64,000 nucleotides of DNA, taken from Mikania micrantha. Lineage: Eukaryota; Streptophyta; Magnoliopsida; Asterales; Asteraceae. Positions 1-11,752 of the stretch are shown here, one piece after another. The notes under the pieces were generated by a model. The model did not search any database, was not told the origin of the DNA, and saw only the letters and a list, made by a program, of their open reading frames with translations. The stretch lies in contig CM018696.1 in the NCBI GenBank assembly GCA_009363875.1, positions 92,092,215 through 92,156,214 on the forward strand. The letters are read 5' to 3'. The stretch's first letter is position 1; each line of letters opens with the position of its first letter. Both the position numbers and the translations under genes were made by a program.

Positions 1-1463
1 TAATTTTTATATGTAATATAAGATGTGACATTGTTTTCTTTTTTATGGTTTTATCTTTTTAGTTGATATATTATAAAATAAAAGACAGTGATCATATCTT
101 GAAAGACATTATATAAGGAAGATTAAGTTTACTCTTGTTTTTAAAAAACAAATGAGATATTTTACTCTTTGATTTGTCCTAAACCACTTAAGGATGTGTG
201 GTCTTCAATGTAAGATATAACGTAAGACTTATTTAAACTAGATCAATACCTTAAAACAAAAGTATTGATCTAAAAATACAATTTTATAACAAAAAATACA
301 AATATAATTTTTAACTCTGTTATAAAGAGTCTTAAAACACGACATTGAACCTTTCATGCATCAGTGTAAAGGGTTAATGCCAAAACCAACGTCTCTAAGG
401 GTAGGTAACTGTGTATCACACAATGCCATTAGTGTTATTAATAGTCAACATGGCAAAATTTATCTTGTGTTACTTTTTTAGTTTGATTCACCACTAGTTT
501 GATTTCCCTGGGTTACGTGATTTACCTTCCTAATGTTGACTGTGTGACATGTCGATGAGGGGCGCCTAATGGTGGCGTTCATCATTATTAGAATTATTTT
601 TTAAGCACATGTATATATATACTATTGTGTATATAGCTCATTCTCAAATTGGACTTCGTGACATTCCTATCATGCGTAACCAAATTTCACCTTCATAATT
701 TGTTGTAATAAATGCTTTAAAAACCGGATTGAACATTGAACCGGTTATGTTAACAATTTATTGATTGGACCGGTTAGTATGGTTAGACTAGATTGGAAAC
801 CGGATGACGTGATAAATATTATAAAAATTTATATATGTTATTAAAAAAATTGTAATACGGTTCAACAAGTATGGTCCAATGATCCGATCAATCGGTCCAC
901 TTGTTCGACCAGTAAATTTCATGATTCACATGCATAGTGATTTAACTAGGCTAACCGTATCAATTTCTAACTAAAATAACAAGATTAGCTGGTCCGGCCC
1001 AATTTTAAAAACCGTTGTAATGCGTTATAAAATGTGGTCCTTGTGGATATTATAGTTTTCGCTTCTTTACCGATGGAAGAATACATTGATATTCTGGCAT
1101 TAGTTCTATCAAATCCCAATGACATTAGACATAGTTTATAACATATATTATTTTTGGGCCTAACCACCTCATTCTAATTTCTAAGCAAATGGTTTAATAA
1201 CATTTTTAATAATAACAATAATAATAAATAGCCCATAATCAAACCAGTTGGCAACAGTACTACAGTCCACATCACTTCATAGGCCTTTTAAAAAGGTCCA
1301 CAGTAATTCTTTTGGGTTTTTTTAAGGATCCTCTTTACATACGGTCCATACGGCCATATGCCCATATGCCCATATAGCCTTCGTAGCTCTCAGCCTCTCA
1401 AGCTTAAGCTTTGTTTATATTTTATGTTTAAAATTGGTTAGAATTTTAAAGCCCCCTTCATAA
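1..1463. other. AT-rich intergenic DNA
   Basis: No coding sequence is supported here. ORFs on either strand are short, low in complexity and match no family I recognise. The only structured piece is the short dispersed repeat at 503-586. A small run of CCATATG-like repeats lies near 1340-1375. Confidence 0.6.
503..586 (+). repeat. short dispersed repeat (third copy)
   Basis: This stretch matches 40571-40652 and 46067-46147, which lie inside the two large direct repeats further right. All three share the core GGCGCCTAATGGTGGCGTT and the flanking CCCTGGGT-type start. It is the only part of the larger repeat seen here, so it is either a fragment or an independent short element. Confidence 0.6.
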
Positions 1464-2096
1464 TAGGGGTGTGCATGGATCGGTTTTTGGCTTAGTCCAA
1501 ACCCAAAACCGAAATTTCGGTTTTTGAGTTTTTGAACCCAATTGGGTTCGGTTTTTTCGGATTTTCGTTTTTTAAAACCCATTTGAGTTCGGTTTCTTCG
1601 GTTTTTCTACTTTCATTTATAAAAACGACTCACAATATTTTATTAAAAATATTTAAACTATAACACCTCTTTATAAGTTTATATATAAAATTATAAGATT
1701 AGGAAAAATAAAAACAAGTCATGCAAATGAGTTTGGGAGTTACAAGCTTACAAAAAAACAAAATAAAAATAAGCATCATTCTAGTTTTTATATTAATCTT
1801 TATCTTCAATATTCACGCATATCCTTTGTTTTGGGTGAGACGCTATAAATAAGATATATGCATTAGTATCATAAAAAAAATAAATATATAATGGGTATTA
1901 TTAGTTTATTACCATATACATTGAATCCATATATATATATATATAGTAAAAATAAAAATATAAGTAATGAGTCGGTTCGGTTTTGGGAAAACTTAACCCG
2001 AACCCATCAGTTTCTATTTGGGTTCGGTTTTTTTCGGTTTGGGTTTTCGGTTTTTTCAGTTCTAGATGGGTTTTTTTGGTTTAATGCACGCCCCTA
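1464..2096. mobile_element. MITE-like element with TAGGGG termini
   Basis: The left end reads TAGGGGTGTGCAT (1464-1476). The right end is its inverted counterpart, TAGGGGCGTGCAT on the minus strand (2084-2096), with 12 of 13 bases matching. The interior is rich in CGGTTTT motifs and has no coding capacity. No clear target-site duplication is seen, so the family is uncertain. Confidence 0.5.
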
Positions 2097-2177
2097 CTTT
2101 ATCATACCAAGTCTCTCTTGAATGAAAAAAACGGATGAAGTGGTTATCTGGGAGACACACACAACATATATAATATA

Positions 2178-2515
2178 CTAGATTATTAGCCCGTGTACTA
2201 CACGGATTACATCTAAAATATTTCATAGTTTGTAATAAAATTTTGAAATTATAAAACAATATATTGATTTAAAATTATAGAATTAATACATAACCTTCTA
2301 TATTTGTGACAATTGAGATTTGTAAACTAATTGTCGTTAAAAACTTCAGTTAGCATTACGTAAAAATTAACTGTTATGAATCAAGATGATAAATATTATT
2401 TCTGTAATTTTTAAAGTTAAAAAATTCAATTTAAATATCATTACTATATATATAATTAAAGTTGATGAAATTGAATAGTAAAATATAAATATTAAATAGG
2501 TAGTGGGTCCCCATG

Positions 2516-2562
<47 letters not shown>

Positions 2563-2992
2563 CAATAGTAAATAATTTTCCTTATAATTTTAATAAGTTT
2601 TTAATAAAAACTCTGTTTCTTAAAAACTCAGGTTGATAATTTATTTCATTAAAAGTTTTATTTTTAGGAAAGCTTGGTTTTTATAAAACTTTTATTTTTA
2701 AAAAGCCGATTTAAAATATTTTCTTATTTTTACATGTTTTTTATTTTTATAAATTATTATATATTATAAACTTTAAAGTGTGTTTTTTATTAAAAAGAGT
2801 TGATTCTTAATTAATTAAATAATTATTTTTAATATGAAAAATATAAATAACAAAATTAGTCATTAAATATCATTATTTAATATGAGAGATACTTAAATTG
2901 TATAATATTATATAGTAAAATGACAAGTGGCATTATAAGCCTAAAATTGTGACATGTGGCATAATAGATGTTTGTTTATTATAATAGAAAGA
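2178..2992 (-). mobile_element. non-autonomous Helitron
   Basis: Read on the minus strand, the element starts TCTTTCTATTATAATAAAC (2992 downward). It ends in CTAG (2181-2178), preceded by a hairpin of the CCGTGTAGTACACGG type. The bases just outside are A on the 5' side and T on the 3' side, the normal Helitron A/T insertion site. There is no Rep/helicase ORF. An (AT)n run lies inside at 2519-2557. Confidence 0.72.
2519..2557. repeat. (AT)n microsatellite
   Basis: About 38 bp of pure AT dinucleotide repeat inside the Helitron at 2178-2992. Confidence 0.9.
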
Positions 2993-4435
2993 TGTTGGAA
3001 AGTTTTTTATAATTGAAACTATAAGTATTATAAATGTAAGTTTTTTAAACTAATTATAAACCCAATTACTAAAAGGACTTCTAGCTTAGCAATAATCATT
3101 TAACTTCTGTTATGAAAGGTTTTGTATTGGAGTCTCTCTCCAACCTTTCCTTAATGGAAGCAACAAATGAATTCAGTTTTAACTTGTTCTTGCATTCCTA
3201 AAATTTCATTTATCATATAACTTCATTTTTTTAATTAAGTGTAATAGTTAGTTTTTTTAGATTAAGTACATAATTTCGTTTATAAATTTATATTGATAAT
3301 TGAGTTTTTTTAAAAAAATTATATGTTAAATATTGGGGAAAATATTTTATATGAAATATAACTCGTTTTTTTGTCAGATTTATATCAAATGTTGACAAGA
3401 AAAGTTAATCAAATGATATACAAAAAGTTAATTTATATAATAAGTGAAAGATGAAAAGGTAAGAAAAATAAAGTATATACATCTCAATTTGGAGTGTTTG
3501 TGGTATATACCACTGATCATTTCCGGCTCTTTAACTTTGAAAAATTCTCAAAATTGATCATTAAACTTTTTAAGATATCACTTTAACCCTCTCAAATTTA
3601 TAAAGTTTAGATTTTATCTCTTACAATACACATATAATATATTTTTTCTTAATAACTTCCGTATTGAATTTTTTAAAAATAATAATCATGCATGTGGAAC
3701 TCATCCATCCAACCCTTGTAATACTATTGGTAAGAAGTCATTAGACTAATTAAAGAGTCTTGAAGGTTGTGAATCCGAATATGAGATGTCCAGAAATGTA
3801 AACAAATGACATGTTACAAAATACAACACAAGCATATATCGTAAATTTTTAGAAGAATAATATATAACTTTACAACATAATCTTTTTTTAGGGAAAATGA
3901 AGTCACCACTCACCACTAATTCTTTTTAGGCTAAAGTTCAATGAAAGAAAAAGAAAAGAAAAGCTAACTTTAGATTATTATTATATGTAACTTTAGAGTA
4001 TTATATGTGTTGTTTAGCATCTCCTACCTCTATCCACGTTCAATATAAATGAAATGAAAAAAACAATTCCCCACCAAGATAAGCACTCTACCTACCTAAT
4101 CATGATTGGATTTAGTATTTAATTCATACTCTCTTCCAAAATTAAGCAACTTAAACAAATGGAGCAATTTTTCGTATATGTTAATACAATAAAGTATTTT
4201 TCGGGGGACATGCGTGTGTGTATATGTATATATAAATGGTAGTGTTAAATTAAAACCATTAGGATAAAAAAAATAACTCATCTAACCTTTTTTGGACAAT
4301 TGATTTTCTACAAGTTGCTCTAGATCATGTCACGTATAAATGTTATTTTTTAATAAAAATTAACATGTAAGCCATTTTGCATATTATTAACAATCATGTT
4401 GATTATAATGGTAGCAAATGTCATTATATATAATA
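2993..4435. other. AT-rich spacer between two Helitrons
   Basis: No gene or repeat boundary is recognised. The sequence is strongly AT-rich, and the ORFs on either strand are short and without family resemblance. Confidence 0.55.
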
Positions 4436-5576
4436 CTAGGTTATAAACCCGTGTGTAACACGGGTCGAATAAAGGATAGAAAAAAATTATTAAAGTGTAA
4501 CGAATTTAAATGTCTAAAATTACATATTGTTACATACAATAAGCAACAATGTAAAGTTACAACAAAAGTTCATAAAATGTTTAAATACATTTTTGTATAC
4601 AATATTTGTTTTTAAATTCAAAACCTTACTATCTTTGCATAAAATTATAGTAGTTTCAAACTTTCTCTATTTATTAAAGCATGATAAAAAAAATAAAATT
4701 AATGAAAAATTAACGTCAAATATGAAGACATACTCAAGAGTAGCATGTACACATATCACTATTTTAGATTGTTTTTACAACAATTTACAAACTTCTCTCT
4801 TATTTAAATTATTGTGTATTAAATAATAACATTATATATTAAATATAGCTGTAACAATTGTAAATTAAAAATAAAAAGATATTTTATGGCATTAAAAGAA
4901 ATATTAATACTAAAAATACAATCTTTTCAAAAAAACCAAATTATTATAAATATAAAATAGACAAAAATATTTTATAGACGAAATGTGTTTATAAAAACTA
5001 ATCTTTGAAAAAAATAGTCTTTAAATAATTAAATTATTATTTTATTAATTAAAGTATTAATTATATGAAATTTTAATCAAATTTTTATATTAAAAATTAC
5101 CTTATACTAAATTTTCATTGGTAACTATATTATATTTTTAATTAACCGATGCAATAGACGGTGCATTAAGCCAATAAATGTATATATCCATCTTTATTTG
5201 TTTCGTGCATCTTTTTTTTTTACTATATATCCTAAACACTTTATTATTTATTTATTTTTTCTAATTTTCCTTCAATCAAATATAATGATTTTATTCAATT
5301 CGGTAAATAATATAATTACAATATAATTTATTATATAATTTTTTATAAATTATTGAATGGGTTAATTTTACATTTTAAATCAATTCTATAAATATTAATT
5401 TATTTGAAAATTTAAATAATTTTAAGTCCCGTTCAGTTAAATTTTAAAAACTTAATTTAATAGTACTTAATAAATGTAATTAATTCATGGTTGTTTTATT
5501 TATTGACATATGACAATTAAGATGTGTGGTAATGACAAGTGTCAAAAAAATATTTTTGTTTATTACTATAGTAAGA
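4436..5576 (-). mobile_element. non-autonomous Helitron
   Basis: On the minus strand the element begins TCTTACTATAGTAATAAAC at 5576. It ends CTAG at 4439-4436, after a perfect 7-bp hairpin (CCCGTGT, 3-nt loop, ACACGGG on the plus strand at about 4448-4464). It is flanked by A and T. It has the same terminal layout as the copy at 2178-2992, with an AT-rich interior and no coding capacity. Confidence 0.75.
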
Positions 5577-5639
5577 TTTTAATTTATCTTTTACATTTTT
5601 TTTTCAAAATTTACCCTGTTTGTTTATGTTATTTTTTAA

Positions 5640-6520
5640 TATAAAAATTACACCACTAAATTCATGTCATTTTTCTATTTAATTCCATTATATCTCAACC
5701 ATTTTTGTTTCAATTTTTTCAAAGATGCCCATAATTACTGTAATAACTGAAAAATTTTGTAACCTATTAATAAACGTGCGAAATTTCGGTAACCGTTTAT
5801 GTCCAAAATTTATATAAACGTTCGTAAAGTAATTACGATCAAAAGGTTATAAAAGATAGAAAATATCTGATAGTTATAGAGTCTTGTATTTATGCAAGCT
5901 TGTCGACTTCGAGTCGTCAGTGTTATAGAGTCTTGTGCTGCACAAGCATGTTGACTTCGGTCAACAGTGAAAGCTAAATTTTGTTCACAGTATGATTAAT
6001 GTTATGATGATATGTATGTTAAAGCCTGTTGACTTAGGTCAGCAATGGAGGCTAAAGTTTTATGCACAGTATGATTAAGCATGTTGACTTCGGTCAACAG
6101 TGAATGCTAAATTTTTATGCACAATATGATTGATGTTTTGATGACATGCATGTTATGTACTTGAATTAGGTTATGTTATATAAAGATATGAATGAGTAAA
6201 GATATAAATTATGTTATGTTATGTGATGATCTAAAAGGCTAAAGATTTTTATAAAAATTTAACTTAGAACTCACCAGCGAAAGTGACTTGATTTAGCATG
6301 CATGTCAGGTTGAGCAAGTTATGATAAGGATATGATGGCTCGTGGCATGACATGAGGACTACCTATTCAAGAACTGGCATTCTTAAGGAGATTAAATATT
6401 ACGTAATGATTTCCGCTACTATAGTATACAACTATTGTACGGTTTAAGAGCTATGTTTTTGATGCTTTGCCAACCGAGGGGACTTCCGGGGAACGGGGCC
6501 TCTCTATTACATTAAAGTAA
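5640..6520 (+). mobile_element. degenerate LTR-like sequence, probably Ty3/gypsy
   Basis: This block has more balanced composition than its flanks. It carries features often seen in plant gypsy LTRs: tandem hairpin repeats followed by a stretch resembling AACTCACCAGCGAAAG and a TGTCAGGTT motif. No terminal TG/CA pair, target duplication or internal ORF is seen, so it is probably a truncated LTR. The identification rests on resemblance only. Confidence 0.35.
5890..6135 (+). repeat. imperfect tandem repeat of GTTGAC-TTCG-GTCAAC hairpins
   Basis: The palindrome GTTGACTTCGGTCAAC occurs at 5950-5965 and 6083-6098, with a diverged copy at 6028-6043 and a related GTCGACTTCGAGTCGTC near 5908. Each is followed by a version of AGTGAAAGCTAAATTTT and CACAGTATGATTA. 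The spacing is irregular (78 and 55 bp). Each unit would form a 6-bp stem with a TTCG loop. Confidence 0.75.
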
Positions 6521-6894
6521 CCAAATTAATAACACACCATTTATAATATATAAAACACCATTTTACATCAACGTAAAAATTCATAAAAAAAAACATATAT
6601 TTTACTACATAGAAAACACCATTTTAAAGTTAAAGTCGATATTAAATCATATTAAAGTTTTTTTTTATTTATTTTAAACTAATTTTTTATTCAAATGTAA
6701 ATCATATTTTTAGGATTTAAAACGGTATTCTAACGGTTAAAATTTAATCTTAAGTTATCATAAGATACTAGTCAATCACACACACACATATGTAAGATTT
6801 TGATTAAAAACAATAAAAAACAACTTAAAAATGACATTTTCAGCTATAACGAACTTTGATTGAACTCATTTCGAATGTGTTAGATCCGTATATT

Positions 6895-7080
6895 CAAAAA
6901 ATTAAACCCTATCCCTAAAAACTAAAGCTAAAACCAAAAGGTAAACTCTAAAGCTAAAGTTAAACCCTAATGCTAAAAGCCAAATTGTAATCCTAAACTT
7001 TAATGTTAAACCCTAAAACCGAAAGTTAAACCCGAAAAGCGAAATGTAAACCCGAAAAGTTAAATACAAAGCTAAACATT
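6895..7080 (+). repeat. degenerate telomere-like (AAACCCTAAA) tract
   Basis: Roughly 190 bp consist of imperfect 10-15 bp units such as TTAAACCCTAA, AAAGCTAAAGTT and AAACCCGAAAAG. This resembles decayed plant telomere repeat (CCCTAAA) or a simple-repeat expansion. No unit is repeated perfectly more than once. Confidence 0.5.
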
Positions 7081-7261
7081 AAGATCGATAAATTATTATA
7101 CTTAATTTATAAAACATAAAAGTTATAAAACAAAGCTAAACGGTATTCTACCAGTTTTTAAAAATTCAATAACTTTTAAACGCTTTATTATTTCTTTTTT
7201 TAAAAAATACACCATCAATTTGAGTATCATATCGATATGGTTTTTTCTCATTTTTTTACTA

Positions 7262-7510
7262 TGGTCCGTATTTTTTTAATTTGGTACGTGATTTAGGTAT
7301 CAGATTTGTCAGAACGTATGTTTTTGCCTATGGAACGTATTTTGTTGCCTTCAGAACGTTTTTTTTCCTATAGAACGTATCAGTTTGTATCAACTGTTTG
7401 TCTCTGAATAATTAAATTGTAAAGACCGGTACGTATTTTTTTGCCTATGGTCCGTATTTTGAATGCTCAAGTCCGTAATTCTTGGCCTATAGTCCGTATT
7501 TTTATTCAGT
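7262..7510 (+). repeat. degenerate minisatellite with GTCCGTATTTTT core
   Basis: About eight imperfect units of roughly 20-28 bp follow the pattern 'GGTCCGTATTTTTTTGCCTAT'. Starts fall near 7263, 7312, 7339, 7360, 7379, 7429, 7449, 7470 and 7490, alternating between AACGTAT and TCCGTAT cores. There is no coding potential. Confidence 0.6.
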
Positions 7511-9237
7511 TATATATGTGAACATAATATTTTTTATTTATTACGGACCATTATACCCCTTACCCAGATTACACGTGGTGCGATCCTGTGGCTTCCTACG
7601 CTTCTCACGTTAATTTCCTTTGTACAATAACCGGCCCCGATATATATATAAAAGATTTGATGCAAGTTAAAAAAACTAAGAGTTGTTTGAATTGGCTTAT
7701 GAGCTATGATGACACCTCCCTAGCCTTCTGTGTACCCCACCTGCCATTGCGTTCGCCAAACAAAATGCCTCCTAACCACCCCTTTCATCCCAAAGCCGAC
7801 ACTAATTTATTCCATTTGAAGTGAGGAAATTGCATGCATAAAATTAATTTTTTAAAGAATAATAATTAAGGCTATTTATTTATCAAAATAGTCAGTAAGT
7901 TATTTATGTATGCAATTTGTTTCAGTTGATAACTATTCAGACCAGCTATGCTTACAAATTACAAAATTATAAAAATGACTAGTAGTAGTATCAACATATA
8001 ATTGAATTTTCTTGTAAAAGTGGTTTTTATTTTATGAAGCTAAGCAGCAACCAAGAATGTGGCACGTGGGTTGATGGAGGAGTGTTCGCGTCAAATATTA
8101 GTTTATGCTGTAATTACACCTAACATTTTGTTTGTCATGCTAATAGTTTATAATCAAGCTAAAAATGATGATTTTGGTTTTTGTCTACAAAAAATGGTTT
8201 TTACAAGGTTTATATAAATTAAAAATAATAAAATGTGCTTTTATACGGTATTTTTTTCCTTGTTGTATATAAAAAATTAGTGTAAAAAAAGTCAACAATG
8301 ATAAAGTATTAAATTTTATCCTCTCGTCAATTTTGCTTACGCTTCTTAAAATATGTCATCATCTAAAATCTTAAACCATTGATTGTATTGATTAAGGGTT
8401 GATATTATTTTCTATACTTAAAATGACAAACTTACTTTTTAATTTGAATTTTTCTATATGGACATAATTAATCCATCAATAACTTACTTGATATATAATG
8501 CACCAAAAAGGTTTCTTGTTTAATGATACATTCTTGATTTCTCTATAACAACTCTTAGGTTCGAATTCTAGCCAAATCATATTTGCTGAGTCAATGTCAG
8601 AATGTTTACCTAGTTTTAAGTATTAAAAGTTTGACTGATTTTTAGTTTGAAAAACTAAATAATTTGTACTGTTAATTTATTGCTAAAATTTTATATTTTT
8701 GCGATTATACAACAAGTGATTAGTTTGATAGGAATTTACTAGGAGTAAAGTACAAAAAAAGATGGTATAAACGGATATCTTTGATGAAAAAGAAATATTA
8801 CTTCCGATTGTACATTATAAATAATTTACATAAAATCTTATTTATGTGTATATTATTAATTTATTTTATTTTAAACTTTAATAATAACATTAGATAACCT
8901 GTACGTAGTTTTTATGTTTTTCATAATTAAATTTTTGTTTTACTAACCAAAATTAACTTTTTTGTCACATTTTATAAAACTGCTATACTACTCAACATTA
9001 AACGATAAAATATATAACTATGTATAAAATTAAACTACGTTTTTTTTTTAATTTACTAATTTTTTTTTATTCTTGAAGTTTTCTTCTTCTTCTTGTTTTT
9101 TTCACTTATACTCTTTTCAACCTTGTAATTAACTCTATTATATATTATTTTTGCTAGTTTAGAAATTAAAATTTGTCGTTTATGCTAATTGGAACCACAC
9201 CTTGACCGTGCCGTTGCTGTTTACCGGGACTTGGATT
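7511..9237. other. intergenic DNA without a recognised gene
   Basis: The 78-codon plus-strand ORF at 7588-7824 was examined and matches no family. Apart from the short SINE-like piece at 8548-8625, nothing with repeat boundaries is seen. Confidence 0.5.
8548..8625 (+). repeat. SINE-like fragment (B-box plus conserved tail)
   Basis: It carries an RNA polymerase III B-box-like GGTTCGAATTC near 8559, followed by a tail (TGAGTCAATGTCAG, then TTTACCTAGTTTTAA) that recurs at 21571-21650. A shared tail after a shared B-box suggests two copies of one short tRNA-related retroposon. No A box was seen. Confidence 0.4.
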
Positions 9238-9257
9238 GTCTTCCCTTTACATTATAC

Positions 9258-9650
9258 GGGACAAAAAAGACGAGTTGGGTTGGGTTAATTGGGTAATAGG
9301 TTAGAAAAGGTGTGGGTTAGGATGAGTGTGGGTTAAGACGAGTTTTAAGCAAAATCCGTTTGGGTTTAAATGGGTCGTTTTAAAAAAATAATCAATTTCG
9401 CTCAAGTTAAAATGAGTTGTAACTAAACAAATAGTTAATTTGAAAATTTTTTAATGATTTTCTCATTAGACGTATTATTGATCATTCTTACTTATTTAAA
9501 TCCATTATGTTCACATTATTTTTAAGTTGCACATCTTGACCCGCTTTGTGTTGAGGTTGTACTCATCTTAACCCATATTAGTTATAATGTTGTTTATTTC
9601 AACCAAAAATGCAATAATTGTTTACTCATTCCTATCCATTTATCTTGCTA
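9258..9650 (+). repeat. dispersed repeat, copy 1 (second copy near 38893)
   Basis: This region aligns by eye with 38893-39450 along its length: GGGTT-rich start, then AAACAAATAGTT, an ATTATTGAT-type stretch, TTACTCATCTT, a TATAATGTT block and CAATAATT near the end. The copies are diverged. Copy 1 lacks the insertion found at 39134-39299 in copy 2, so it acts as an empty site. Confidence 0.55.
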
Positions 9651-9965
9651 AATATGGGTCAAGATTGCTAGGTATACTGTACACGTAACCTAAACATAAT
9701 TTCGTGTTTTTACTTGTAATTATTTTATCCAAGGTAGCCATTGGTCAATACCAAGTTGTGAAAACAGGATGCTGCTCCATACAAATGAAAAACAGCTTTC
9801 AAACATTCGAAAACATCAATTTGGTTGTAATCTCAACTAACCTCAACTTCAAGCAAAATATAACGAAATAAACACCAAAGATTTTCATGCTAGCTATATT
9901 TATACAAATTGTTTTATATACTATACATAAAAATTATGAACATTAAAAAAAAAAACTAATTTACA

Positions 9966-11682
9966 TTACAAAGTAATTCGGGTGAATCGATCTTGATCTG
10001 TTTGTCGAGATTTAATTTCTTCAGCACATCGTAAAGTTTTCTCAATATGGTAACCACCTCCAATGCTTACTTCTCTCTCTAAATGACAACAATAGCTCTC
10101 AAAAACACTCAAATTCACATGCATTTTAAAATTCATCAAGAACAGAAAACCAAGCTCCAAACTGTTCATTTCTTTTGTTGTTATTCCACCAACTCTTGCA
10201 AAATATGAATTTCTATAGTTCCTGCAGTTATACATGCATCACAACCTTAGTTATAATATATATAATCAGTATTTACTTTTATCCCAATTAGTACATAAAT
10301 GCCACTAATTTTGTCTTGAAGTTGCTACGTTTTTTTTTTTTATTTTAAGCTTAAAGATATTACAGCTAAATATATACTTTTAATTGACTTTCAAAATTGA
10401 ATCCAAGTAAAGACATGTTAATAATTAAAATCATATAATATTGATTACATTATTATTTTGCATTTAGAAAATAAAGATTCGATTTAATAAACAAAGTCTT
10501 ATTTCCTTTATGTTTGGGACAAAAGCGGGGCAATATAATTGAGATCCACCAAATTAAAAGTACCAAAGTTGATTAAATATACACAAAGTTCGACTCTTTC
10601 ATTTCTAGACAGATATAATATATGTAAATCTTAAAAAAAAATAATAAACAAGAAGAGATTTTAACTTTGTCTAATAAATTTCAATTAAAGCTAGTGTTGT
10701 GTTCCTGATTTATAAAAGTACATAACAGAAAGAAAAAGAAAAAATAAAAATAAATGAAAGGAAATAAAAAGAAAATAATAGAGTTATTTCCTTCCAATTC
10801 CTTTCAAACCAGAAGGAATGAAAAACCAATTGATTTTTCCTAATTTTCCTTTCATTTTCCTTCCTTTCCCTTATTAAATGATAATCGGGAACACAACATG
10901 TGTTGTTTTCATTTCCATCCTCTCGTTAAATAAAACTTAGGAATACAAAAATGTTTCTCTTTTAGTTCCATTTTCTTTATTTTCTCCCCTTAAATAAACT
11001 CGGGAACAGGACGTAGGTTCTTGATTGACCATGAATGCCTGGTATGAGTCCGTTTATACATAAGAGCCGCACCAATTATTACTTAAAAATGATCACTTTT
11101 TTGTTGAATTTTAATATGAAACACGTGTTTATTGTCAAAATTTCAAATAAAAAGTTTTCATATGATACAATTTCTATAGTATGTATGTAAATTATTTCAA
11201 ATAATTTCTCAAAAAATGTAGAAACTATTAATAATTATTTGGGTTAAGCAAATTAACCTAATTAATTGGTCGATAATTAAAAAGCAAATGAAAACTTACA
11301 TGTCTTCAACATATTTAGAAGCCACCATTATTGTTGTAATAAGAAGCCTATGAACATTCCGGCCATTTATTCTGAACTCCGGTTGTGACCGACAAAACCT
11401 ATCGATATATACATACGCCACCACATAAACCGATGGTCCGGCTTTCGTGTACTTAAAAATCCGTTCAAGATACGACTGAATTGTCATGTCCGGTGTTTCA
11501 TGGCTATCAAAGATCCTCGTATACCTACTCCTCCTGCTCATGAATCTACCGATTCTTTCATTTCTAACCAAACTTCTTTGGATTAAAGAAGCAAGAACTG
11601 ATATGACGAGAGGGGTGTTTGACTGATTTTGGTAGGAGTATGAATACACATCGTTTCTAAGCTTTCTTGGAGATATGGCCAT
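9966..11682 (-). CDS. CYCP3: P3/U2-type cyclin (PHO80-like cyclin)
   Basis: Two exons, 11682-11300 and 10221-9966, join in frame (D-M codon split across the intron; donor AT|GTAAGT, acceptor CTGCAG) and give 212 residues, near the size I recall for Arabidopsis CYCP3;1 (CYCU2). P-type cyclins resemble yeast PHO80 and partner with CDKA. They are linked to nutrient and cell-cycle control. The cyclin box spans about residues 28-150, with SVYVVAYVYIDRF and VHRLLITTIMVASKYVEDM as landmarks. The tail contains FESYCCHLEREVSIGGGY and ends RFTRITL, diagnostic of this subgroup. The start is the first Met, MAISPRKLRND, typical of the family. A TATA-like site lies about 62 bp upstream. The intron (1,078 bp) contains a MITE. 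No breaks are seen and the gene looks intact. Confidence 0.93.
10693..11016. mobile_element. MITE-like insertion in the cyclin intron
   Basis: The left edge (GTGTTGTGTTCCTGATTTAT, near 10694) is roughly repeated in inverted form at the right edge (complement of AAACTCGGGAACAGGACGT, near 10997-11015). The interior is rich in AAAGGAAAT/ATTTCCTTT motifs and non-coding. No target duplication was defined, so the exact ends are approximate. Confidence 0.45.
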
Positions 11683-11743
11683 TGATAGTATCTATGATAT
11701 GATAGATATGAGACGAATTAATCTTTTGTGTGATTTAAAAAGG

Positions 11744-11750
11744 TATATAT
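11744..11750 (-). promoter_or_regulatory. TATA-like element of the cyclin gene
   Basis: TATATAC-type sequence on the minus strand, about 62-68 bp upstream of the cyclin start codon and followed by a CT-rich leader. Position and composition suit a plant TATA box, but no transcript start is visible. Confidence 0.35.
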
Positions 11751-11752
11751 GG

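Noticed and set aside
6895..7080. True interstitial telomere
   Set aside because: The units are too irregular to claim canonical CCCTAAA repeats.
7588..7824. 78-codon ORF with a gene-like look
   Set aside because: No family resemblance, no supporting exon signals, and it lies in repeat-rich intergenic DNA.
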